A stretch of 36,565 bases of DNA. It comes from Clostridia bacterium (GTDB lineage Bacteria; Bacillota; Clostridia; Christensenellales; UBA1242). The position numbers and the translations under genes were made by a program. The notes under the pieces were generated by a model. That model was not told the origin of the DNA. It saw only the letters and a list, made by a program, of their open reading frames with translations, and ran no database searches. Of this stretch, positions 29,296 to 36,565 are shown one piece after another; positions within the stretch are counted from its first letter, which is position 1; every line of letters begins with the position of its first letter. The DNA lies in assembly GCA_009929275.1 (NCBI GenBank), contig SAAW01000011.1:1-36565 (forward strand), written 5' to 3'.

Positions 29296-29323
29296 ATTAT
29301 ACACAATTTTTGTGTTTTGTCAA
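29296..29323 (-). promoter_or_regulatory. rpsU promoter
   Basis: Minus strand TTGACA-N16-TATAAT; spacer contains inverted repeat ACACAA-AAA-TTGTGT. Confidence 0.65.
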
Positions 29324-30600
29324 ACAATTTCTTCCACAAAAATGCCGTCTTCAAAAATTTTTCCTACTTTTGCTTTGACGATTTTACCTGTCAAATCTCT
29401 TTTGGAAGTTAGAAAACACTTTACATATTCCCTTGAAAAGCCAATGAAATATTTGCCCACCTTTTGCTCCACAAGAACTTCTATATTCTTTGAAAGCAAT
29501 TTTTCTAGATACTTTTTTTTGCAATTTTGAGCGACAATTTTGAGTTTTTCTTCGCGTTGTTTTTTGACACTCCCATTAAGTTGTGGAAGTTTGCTTGCCC
29601 GAGTCCCTTCCCTTGAAGAATATATGAAAAAATGAACAGCACTGAACGAAACTTTTTCAACAAACGTAAGGGTGTTTTCAAAGTCGTCGTCTGTTTCCGT
29701 GGGATAGCCCACGATAACATCTGTGGTGATGCCAGAAAAAGGGAAAAATTGCCTGATGAGAGAAACTTTTTCATAGTAATCTTTGGTGGTGTAGTGCCTG
29801 TTCATTTCCTTTAAAACTTTGTCGCTCCCGCTTTGAAGTGACAGGTGAAAATGCGGACAAAAGTTTTCAATACTCTTTGCTTTTTCCAAAAATTCTTCTG
29901 TGATAACATTCGCTTCAAGTGAACCCAAACGGACACGCGTAGGCAAGTTTTTGAGTGCAAAAAGCACTTCAATTAGGGCGAGTTTGCCGTCAATTTTATA
30001 GTCGCTGATATTTATGCCTGTTATGACAATTTCTTTGCAATTTTTTGACAAAATTTTGGCTTCTTTCACAATACTTTCAAGCGCACGGGAGCGACTCCTG
30101 CCACGAAGATATGGAATGATGCAATAGGAACAAAAGTTGTTGCAACCGTCTTGAATTTTGACATATCCCCGCGTTCTCACGTTTGTGGCAAGGAGATTGT
30201 CCTCATATTCTTTTGAAATTTCTTGGGTTAAGTTGCCAGTTTTCCCGAAATTTTCTTTAATTTTTCCTTTCCCAAAAGTGCCGATGACGCACTGAACTTG
30301 TGGTGTTTTTAAAAATTGCTCGGAGTTATGCTCTGTTGCACAACCACACATATATATTTTAGCATCGATATTTTGCTTCAAAATTTTAGAGATAATCTGC
30401 CTGCTTTTTCTCTCCGCTTCCTGAGTGACAGCGCAGGTGTTTACAATAAAAATTTCGGCTTTTCCAAGTTTAGTAATGATTTCATATTCGCCTTGGAGAG
30501 TGTTTAAAATGCCGTCTATTTCATATTGATTTACTTTGCAACCAAGATTAATCAAGCAGACTTTTTGCTTTTTTTGAATTTTAGTAAAATTTTCCAACAT
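29320..30600 (-). CDS. mtaB: tRNA t6A37 methylthiotransferase MtaB (radical SAM)
   Basis: INLGCKVNQYEIDGI, FIVNTCAVTQEAERKSRQ, CNNFCSYCIIPYLRGRSRSR. True start likely the ATG at 30600, 1 nt after the rsmE stop. Confidence 0.93.
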   Translation of the reverse strand: MLENFTKIQKKQKVCLINLGCKVNQYEIDGILNTLQGEYEIITKLGKAEIFIVNTCAVTQEAERKSRQIISKILKQNIDAKIYMCGCATEHNSEQFLKTPQVQCVIGTFGKGKIKENFGKTGNLTQEISKEYEDNLLATNVRTRGYVKIQDGCNNFCSYCIIPYLRGRSRSRALESIVKEAKILSKNCKEIVITGINISDYKIDGKLALIEVLFALKNLPTRVRLGSLEANVITEEFLEKAKSIENFCPHFHLSLQSGSDKVLKEMNRHYTTKDYYEKVSLIRQFFPFSGITTDVIVGYPTETDDDFENTLTFVEKVSFSAVHFFIYSSREGTRASKLPQLNGSVKKQREEKLKIVAQNCKKKYLEKLLSKNIEVLVEQKVGKYFIGFSREYVKCFLTSKRDLTGKIVKAKVGKIFEDGIFVEEIV

Positions 30601-30601
30601 C

Positions 30602-31330
30602 TCAGTCCTCCAACCAAGTTGCGACACACCCGCAAAGAACCAAACTTGCCGTTTCTGTGCGAAGAATTCTTCTTCCAAGTGAAACAGAAGTGACATTTTT
30701 TAAACTGCAAAGAGTGTCAATCTCGTCTGTTGAAAATCCGCCCTCACTGCCCACGACAACGGCAATTTTTTGCGAACTATTAAGTGTGTTTAAAGAGGAT
30801 TTTAATGTTGTAAAATTTTCTTTTTCGTTTGCAAAGATAACTTTGTCAAAGTCTTTTAGTCTTTGGCACATTTCATTAAATTTGAGTGTTTTTGACACTT
30901 TTAAAAGACTTGTTCGTCCGCATTGTTTACACGCCGAAACATTAATTTTATAAAGCCTTTCAAGTTTGTTCTCATTTTCTTTTGCAATGGTGAATTTGGA
31001 AGAAAAAGGAACAATCTCGCTTGCCCCAATTTCACACAATTTTTGAGAGATAAATTCAAGTTTGTCGAGTTTTGGGAGTCCTTGAAAAAGGGTTAGTGAC
31101 ATTTTTGGATTGGCAGTGCTTTGGCTTGAACTTTCTATTTTTAAAAGACTTTTGTCTTTTAAAATCTCAATAATTTCACACAAAAACACTTCGCTCGAGT
31201 CAAAAAAACACTCAACCTTGTCGCCAATTCTTAATCTCATCACTTTGGCAAGGTGATTATGCTCTTCACCAGTCAAGGTGATTTGATTTTTAAATATGTT
31301 TTCTTTTTGTGCAAAAAATCTTTTTTCCAT
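30602..31330 (-). CDS. rsmE: 16S rRNA (uracil1498-N3)-methyltransferase
   Basis: NHLAKVMRLRIGDKVECF, VVGSEGGFSTDEID, VSLGRRILRTETASLV. Confidence 0.94.
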   Translation of the reverse strand: MEKRFFAQKENIFKNQITLTGEEHNHLAKVMRLRIGDKVECFFDSSEVFLCEIIEILKDKSLLKIESSSQSTANPKMSLTLFQGLPKLDKLEFISQKLCEIGASEIVPFSSKFTIAKENENKLERLYKINVSACKQCGRTSLLKVSKTLKFNEMCQRLKDFDKVIFANEKENFTTLKSSLNTLNSSQKIAVVVGSEGGFSTDEIDTLCSLKNVTSVSLGRRILRTETASLVLCGCVATWLED

Positions 31331-31336
31331 TCAAAA

Positions 31337-31366
31337 ATTTTAGCATAATTTTGCTTTTAAAGTCAA
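31337..31366 (-). promoter_or_regulatory. rsmE promoter, predicted leaderless
   Basis: Minus strand TTGACT-N18-TAAAAT-ttttga-ATG. Confidence 0.5.
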
Positions 31367-31521
31367 CTTTAATTAGTCCCAAAAAATACTTTTATTAACC
31401 TTTCAAGCACAAAGTTTCATTATCAATAAAGAATATTTTAAGTGAAACACCGCTTAAAATTTTACTTTTTTAAAAACTTAACTTCTCACACCCGCTATTT
31501 TTCCCCGCAATTTATTTTTAA

Positions 31522-31550
31522 GAAAAAAAAACAGGCTTTTCACCTGCTTT
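31522..31550 (-). terminator. terminator downstream of dnaJ
   Basis: Minus strand AAGCAGG-tgaaaag-CCTGTTT followed by a T tract. Confidence 0.7.
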
Positions 31551-31587
31551 TTCGTTTGTTTTTTTATAATATCTAATATGTAATTTA

Positions 31588-32739
31588 TTACAATCTTTTG
31601 AGTTTATCTTGGAATTCTTTAAACTTTTTGTATGAACTGCCCGAAATATTTTCTTCAAGTTTTTGGATAAGTTCTTTGTCAATCTTACTATATTCTTTTG
31701 GCATTTCCACACGCACTGTGACAATTAAGTCGCCATAACTTTCCTTTTGAAGAACCTTTATTCCCCTGCCTTTCAGTTTGAACACAGTGTTTGGCTGGGT
31801 GAGTGCGGGAAGAGCTAAGACATAAGTCCCGTCTGCCGTTGGAATTTTCACATTTCCGCCAAGATAAGCCGTGGTGAAAGGAATCGGCAAATCGAGCAAA
31901 AGATTGAAGCCGTCACGCTCTAAAATTGGGTGCGAAGACACAGAAACATTGATGATAAGATTGCCGTTTGGTCCATTTTTTATGGACGCATTGCCCTTGT
32001 CACGCATTGTTATAGTTTGATTATTGTCGATGCCCGCAGGAATTTTGACTGTAATCTCTTGCAAACTTTTGATTGTTCCTTTTCCGCCACAATTTGGACA
32101 TTTTTCTTTGACAACTTTGCCAGTCGCATTGCAAGTCTTGCAAGCACCAATGCTGGAAACTTGCCCAAAAATGGTGTTTTGAGTGTATCTCACTTGCCCT
32201 GTGCCGTGACAATCAGGACATGTCTCATATTCCGTGCCGTTCTTCGCGCCTGTTCCGTGACATTTGTCGCATTTTTCAACCTTATTCACCTTGAAAGTCT
32301 TTTCACAGCCAGAAACTGCTTCTTTAAAGGTTAAGTTAAGATTGATGACAATGTCTTCCCCAGGGATTTGCACTCCGCTTTGCCTTGACTTTGTTCTTCC
32401 TCCAAAAGATGAAAACATATCGAAAATGTCGTCAAATCCGCCAAATGAGCCACCGTTACCAAAACCTTCGCCAAAAGGGTTTCCATTGCCACCAAATCCG
32501 CCAAAACGAGCGTTTGGGTCGGCGGTGCCAAACTGATCATAATTTGAACGTTTATTTGCGTCGCCAAGGGTCTCATAGGCTTCATTTACTTCCTTAAATT
32601 TATGACTGCAATTTGCGTCGTTTGGGTGAAGGTCTGGGTGATATTTTTTTGCAAGTGTTCTGTAAGCACTCTTAATCTCGTCCTGACTTGCATCTTTAGC
32701 AACGCCAAGAATATTATAGTAATCTTTGTTATTTGGCAT
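31588..32739 (-). CDS. dnaJ: chaperone protein DnaJ
   Basis: DYYNILGVAKDASQDEIKSAYRTLAKKYHPDLHP, G/F-rich region, four CxxCxGxG-type zinc motifs. Confidence 0.98.
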   Translation of the reverse strand: MPNNKDYYNILGVAKDASQDEIKSAYRTLAKKYHPDLHPNDANCSHKFKEVNEAYETLGDANKRSNYDQFGTADPNARFGGFGGNGNPFGEGFGNGGSFGGFDDIFDMFSSFGGRTKSRQSGVQIPGEDIVINLNLTFKEAVSGCEKTFKVNKVEKCDKCHGTGAKNGTEYETCPDCHGTGQVRYTQNTIFGQVSSIGACKTCNATGKVVKEKCPNCGGKGTIKSLQEITVKIPAGIDNNQTITMRDKGNASIKNGPNGNLIINVSVSSHPILERDGFNLLLDLPIPFTTAYLGGNVKIPTADGTYVLALPALTQPNTVFKLKGRGIKVLQKESYGDLIVTVRVEMPKEYSKIDKELIQKLEENISGSSYKKFKEFQDKLKRL

Positions 32740-32765
32740 TATTTTTCACCTTTTTTTAGAGTTTA

Positions 32766-34607
32766 TTATTTTTTGTCATCTTCATTTTTCTTGTCTTTAT
32801 CGTCGATGATAATTTCTTCGTCGTCTTTTTTTGCCTCGTCAGTTTTTTCCTCGCCATTTTCTTTTGCGTCTTTTGATGCCTGAACATAGAGGTTTGAAAT
32901 GATGCTACTTGAACTCGTTGAAAGTTCTTCAAGCGCTTTTCTAATCTGCTCCACGTCCTCTGTTTCAATGTCCTTTTTACACTTATCAACTGCTGTTTGA
33001 AGAGTCGTTCTATCGGCTTGTGAAAGTTTATCTCCGTTTTCTTTAAGCATTTTTTCAAGAGATAAAATCATATTGTCTGCATTGTTTTTCGTCTCAAAAA
33101 GTTCTTTCTTCTTTTTGTCGTCTTCGGCAAATTTTTCGGCTTCGGTGATGGCTTCGCTGATGTCTTTTTCTGAAAGATTTGTGGAAGAAGTGATTGTTAT
33201 GCTTTGCTCTTTCTTTGTCCCAAGGTCTTTTGCTGAAACATGCACAATTCCATTTGCATCAATGTCGAAAGTCACTTCAATTTGAGGAATTCCTCTTGGT
33301 GCTGGTGGAATGTCATTGAGACTGAATCTGCCAAGGGTTTTGTTGCCGTTTGCAAACTCTCTCTCGCCCTGCAAGACGTGAATGTCAACCGCTGGCTGAT
33401 TGTCTGTGGCAGTAGAGAAAACTTGAGATTTCTTTGTTGGAATAGTTGTGTTTCTCTCGATGAGTTTTGTAAAAATTCCGCCCATTGTTTCAATCCCAAG
33501 TGAAAGTGGAGTGACGTCAAGCAAAAGGACATCTTTCACATCGCCCGACAAAACACCTGCTTGAATGGCAGCCCCAAGAGCCACACTTTCGTCTGGATTG
33601 ACGCCTTTGAAAGGCTCTTTTCCTGTTATTTTTTTGACTTCATTCACAACTGCTGGGATTCGAGTTGAACCGCCGACTAAAATAATTTTGTCTATCTTTT
33701 CGAATGTCAACTTGCTGTCTTTCATTGCTTTTTGCACAGAAACGCTTGTTTTTTCCACAAGGTCTCTTGTGATATCATCAAATTTTGCTCTTGTGAGATC
33801 ATATTCAAGGTGCTTTGGTCCAGTTGCATCTGCTGTGATGAATGGGAGGTTGATTGTCGTTTTTAGAACGCTTGACAAGTCGCATTTTGCCTTTTCACTG
33901 GCTTCCTTAATTCTCTGCATTGCAAGTTTGTCTTTTGACAAATCAATGCCAGATTTTGACTTAAAATCACTCACCAAAAGGTCCATAATCTTCTTGTCGA
34001 AATCGTCGCCACCGAGTCTGCTGTCGCCAGAAGTTGAGATAACTTCAAACACGCCCTCGCCAATCTCAAGAATGGACACGTCGAATGTTCCGCCACCAAG
34101 ATCAAACACCAATATCTTTTGATTTTTTTCTGTTTTGTCAAATCCATATGCAAGTGAAGCCGCTGTTGGCTCGTTGATGATACGCAAGACTTCAAGCCCT
34201 GCAATCTTTCCTGCGTCTTTCGTGGCTTGACGCTGGCTATCGTTGAAATATGCTGGCACAGTGATGACTGCTTGAGTCACTTTTGTGCCGAGATAACTTT
34301 CGGCGTCCTTTTTGAGTTTTTGCAAAATCATTGCAGAAATCTCCTGAGGTGTGTATTGCTTGTCTTCAATAACTGCTTTAAAATCCGTCCCCATTTCTCT
34401 TTTGATTGAAATGACGGTGTTTTCAGGGTTTGCAACGGCTTGTCGTTTTGCCACTTGCCCCACAAGACGCTCCCCTTTTGAAAAGGCTACCACAGATGGA
34501 GTTGTTCTCTCTCCCTCTGCATTTGGGATTACGACTGCAGTTTTGCCTTCCATAACTGCAACGCAGGAATTTGTTGTTCCTAAATCAATACCTATAACTT
34601 TTGACAT
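32766..34607 (-). CDS. dnaK: chaperone protein DnaK
   Basis: [47 protein letters not shown]. Confidence 0.99.
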   Translation of the reverse strand: MSKVIGIDLGTTNSCVAVMEGKTAVVIPNAEGERTTPSVVAFSKGERLVGQVAKRQAVANPENTVISIKREMGTDFKAVIEDKQYTPQEISAMILQKLKKDAESYLGTKVTQAVITVPAYFNDSQRQATKDAGKIAGLEVLRIINEPTAASLAYGFDKTEKNQKILVFDLGGGTFDVSILEIGEGVFEVISTSGDSRLGGDDFDKKIMDLLVSDFKSKSGIDLSKDKLAMQRIKEASEKAKCDLSSVLKTTINLPFITADATGPKHLEYDLTRAKFDDITRDLVEKTSVSVQKAMKDSKLTFEKIDKIILVGGSTRIPAVVNEVKKITGKEPFKGVNPDESVALGAAIQAGVLSGDVKDVLLLDVTPLSLGIETMGGIFTKLIERNTTIPTKKSQVFSTATDNQPAVDIHVLQGEREFANGNKTLGRFSLNDIPPAPRGIPQIEVTFDIDANGIVHVSAKDLGTKKEQSITITSSTNLSEKDISEAITEAEKFAEDDKKKKELFETKNNADNMILSLEKMLKENGDKLSQADRTTLQTAVDKCKKDIETEDVEQIRKALEELSTSSSSIISNLYVQASKDAKENGEEKTDEAKKDDEEIIIDDKDKKNEDDKK

Positions 34608-34644
34608 AATTTTACTCTCCTTTTTTTGTCATTAATTAATAAAT

Positions 34645-35196
34645 TTATTTTGCCACAATGACTTGGCTATATTTTATAACTTTGTCTTTAAGCATGTAGC
34701 CTGCTTCAACTTCGTCGATGACTGTGCCACTTTTTGTGTGTTCCTTTTGCATCATCATCACGGCATTGTGAAAGTTTGGATCAAAAGCCTTGCCAACGCA
34801 ATCGATTTTTTTAATTCCTAAACTGTCAAGTGCGGATAAAACATTTTTTTCAATCAGATGTATCCCACTTAATGTTGCCTTGTCTTGAACAATTTTCCTT
34901 GCTTTTTTAAAAGAATCAAGAGCGGGCAGAATTGTTTTCACTGCGTCCGACACTCCCTCAAACTTCGCTTTTTCCACTTCATCTTTAAGGCGACTGCGAT
35001 AGTTTTCAAAGTCACGCTCTAAGTCTTTATAGTCATTCATCGCGTCTGCCACTTGAAGTTTTATGTTGTCATAGTCTTCTTGAGTCAAGGTGATTGTCTT
35101 AATTTCTTTTTCTCTTTCGTTGTTTTCTGTGTTTTTAGTTTTCTTTTCTGCATTTTTGTCTTCAAATATTTCATTTTTTTTGTTGTCCTGTTCCAT
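34645..35196 (-). CDS. grpE: nucleotide exchange factor GrpE
   Basis: DLERDFENYRSRLKDEVEKAKFEG, C-terminal GYMLKDKVIKYSQVIVAK; SD GGAGGAAAGT-ATG; overlaps the hrcA 3' end by 26 bp. Confidence 0.95.
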   Translation of the reverse strand: MEQDNKKNEIFEDKNAEKKTKNTENNEREKEIKTITLTQEDYDNIKLQVADAMNDYKDLERDFENYRSRLKDEVEKAKFEGVSDAVKTILPALDSFKKARKIVQDKATLSGIHLIEKNVLSALDSLGIKKIDCVGKAFDPNFHNAVMMMQKEHTKSGTVIDEVEAGYMLKDKVIKYSQVIVAK

Positions 35197-36244
35197 ACTT
35201 TCCTCCTTTTTTAAGTTTGTCTTTCAGTTCGTCCGAAACAAATTTGAGCACGCTTGCAATGTTTGCATAATCAATCCTTTCAGGACCAATGACTCCCACA
35301 GTTGCAATTCGTTTGCCGTCCAGCACGAGTGGAGTTTTGATTATGGCACAATCGTTCAAATTCCCCATTTCAACTTCATCGCCAATGTTCACGCTTATGC
35401 AATCGCTGTTTTCTTTAATCTCCATAAGGTTTTTGAGTTTCTCGTCATCGTCCAAAATACTCAAAATATTCTTTGCATTTTCAACATTTTTAAGTTCTTT
35501 GTTCTCAAGCAATTTTATGATGCCCTCGTTGCTGACTTTGCTCTTCGTTTTGTGATAATAGACGTCAAGCACTTGAAGCACAAGTTTGAAAATGCCCTCA
35601 TATTCTTTCATACTCTTTTTGATGCCAAGGCTAAAATTGTCGACGTTTTGAGTGAGAAATTTGATGCTGTTGCCTGCAAAAATGCTGGTGAAAACTTGTG
35701 AAGCATTGTCGCAATCCTGTTTTGTGATGTTTCCCTGTGCGAAGATTGTGTTTGAGATTGCCCCAATGTTTGTTTCAATAAGCACAAGAATTTGATTGTT
35801 TAAAAGATAAATTGTCTTAATTCCTTGCACCAAAAGATTTTCAAATCCGTCGAACATAAACACCGTTGGATAGTTCGTTGTCGTCGACACCACTTTTGAA
35901 ATGGCTTCGACAATCTCTGAAAGATTTGTCGAACGCGAAAACATCTTGTTTTTAATCTCGCTTAAATCTTGCCCGTTGCATTTGATGTCTAACAAAGTTT
36001 CGTTCACAAAAAATCTGTAGCCTTTCGTTGTGGGAACTCGTCCGCTTGAAGTGTGGATTTGTTTCAAAAATCCCATTGCTTCCAGTGCGTTCAACTCGTT
36101 CCTAATTGTCGCCGTGGACAAGTCGTGAAGTTCAGTTTGCTGGACAAGCAGGCTTGTTATGGGGCTGGCAAGTTTGATGTAGTTGTCGATGGCACTATAA
36201 AGAATGACTTTTTTTCTCCTAGACAATTCTGGTGAATTTTCCAA
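35171..36244 (-). CDS. hrcA: heat-inducible transcription repressor HrcA
   Basis: LSTATIRNELNALEAMGFLKQIHTSSGRVPTTKGYRFFV; heads hrcA-grpE-dnaK-dnaJ; TTG start with AGGAGGAG SD. Confidence 0.96.
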   Translation of the reverse strand: MENSPELSRRKKVILYSAIDNYIKLASPITSLLVQQTELHDLSTATIRNELNALEAMGFLKQIHTSSGRVPTTKGYRFFVNETLLDIKCNGQDLSEIKNKMFSRSTNLSEIVEAISKVVSTTTNYPTVFMFDGFENLLVQGIKTIYLLNNQILVLIETNIGAISNTIFAQGNITKQDCDNASQVFTSIFAGNSIKFLTQNVDNFSLGIKKSMKEYEGIFKLVLQVLDVYYHKTKSKVSNEGIIKLLENKELKNVENAKNILSILDDDEKLKNLMEIKENSDCISVNIGDEVEMGNLNDCAIIKTPLVLDGKRIATVGVIGPERIDYANIASVLKFVSDELKDKLKKGGKYGTGQQKK

Positions 36245-36339
36245 AAGTTTTCTCTCCTCCTCTTTGCAAAACTAATTTTGAAACACTGAAAAGTGTATGT
36301 TTTGATTATATACTTTTTAGCACTTCAAAATTGCATATG

Positions 36340-36366
36340 TTAGCACTCGTTTGATTTGACTGCTAG
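36340..36366. promoter_or_regulatory. degenerate CIRCE element (HrcA operator)
   Basis: TTAGCACTC-N9-GACTGCTAG versus consensus TTAGCACTC-N9-GAGTGCTAA: left arm 9/9, right arm 7/9. Confidence 0.8.
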
Positions 36367-36370
36367 CACT

Positions 36371-36398
36371 ATTATATGCAATAAAAACAAAATGTCAA
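36371..36398 (-). promoter_or_regulatory. hrcA operon promoter
   Basis: Minus strand TTGACA-N16-TATAAT, directly upstream of the CIRCE element. Confidence 0.8.
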
Positions 36399-36565
36399 AC
36401 AGTTTATGACATTTTTTTAAAAATTTTTAAAAGATTTTTTTTATGTTTTTTTAAATAAAAAAACACCCTAAATTAAAACAAGTTTTTATATGTTGTTTTT
36501 TAAAACGGGCATTTTTAATCAATTTTTTTATTATATAAATATATATTTTTAAAATAACATAATTT

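Noticed and set aside
30601-30696. 32-aa N-terminal extension of MtaB
   Set aside because: It overlaps the 3' end of rsmE in another frame; the ATG at 30600 directly after the rsmE stop fits the family start.
32264-32536. Proline-rich plus-strand ORF (PPNEPPLPKPSPKGFPLPPNPPK)
   Set aside because: It is the antisense of the DnaJ Gly/Phe-rich region; composition is explained by that.
36421-36565. AT-rich right edge considered as an origin or attachment site
   Set aside because: No defined repeats, DnaA boxes or integrase gene; low complexity only.

Overview
AT-rich window that looks like a Firmicutes/Clostridia-type chromosome, read from gene content and not from any database search. Almost everything is core housekeeping on the minus strand: hrcA-grpE-dnaK-dnaJ, rsmE-mtaB-rpsU, pcrA-ligA-rpoZ-priA-def-fmt-rlmN-rpe, asp23-fakA(yloV), dnaG-rpoD, a C4 zinc-ribbon gene and a TPR gene. 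The plus strand carries a pyruvate:ferredoxin oxidoreductase cut by the left window edge and a DUF2179/UPF0316 membrane protein. The main accessory gene is a 1692-aa secreted, membrane-anchored papain-like protease with MBG-like and InlB-like repeats. The most interesting items lie outside the supplied ORF track: (1) an unlisted 29-codon ORF at 18161-18250 that closely resembles SpoVM, sits between rpe and asp23, and has a Shine-Dalgarno sequence and a sigma-E/K-like -10; (2) promoters exactly 6 nt upstream of start codons for pcrA and rsmE, predicting leaderless mRNAs; (3) a degenerate CIRCE at hrcA embedded in three half-sites phased at 23 bp; (4) three 12-bp-phased repeats directly upstream of the giant protease promoter; (5) a terminator-like hairpin between a good promoter and the asp23 start codon. 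I see no convincing CRISPR array, transposon, tRNA, rRNA or defence system. All family calls are from motif recognition only.
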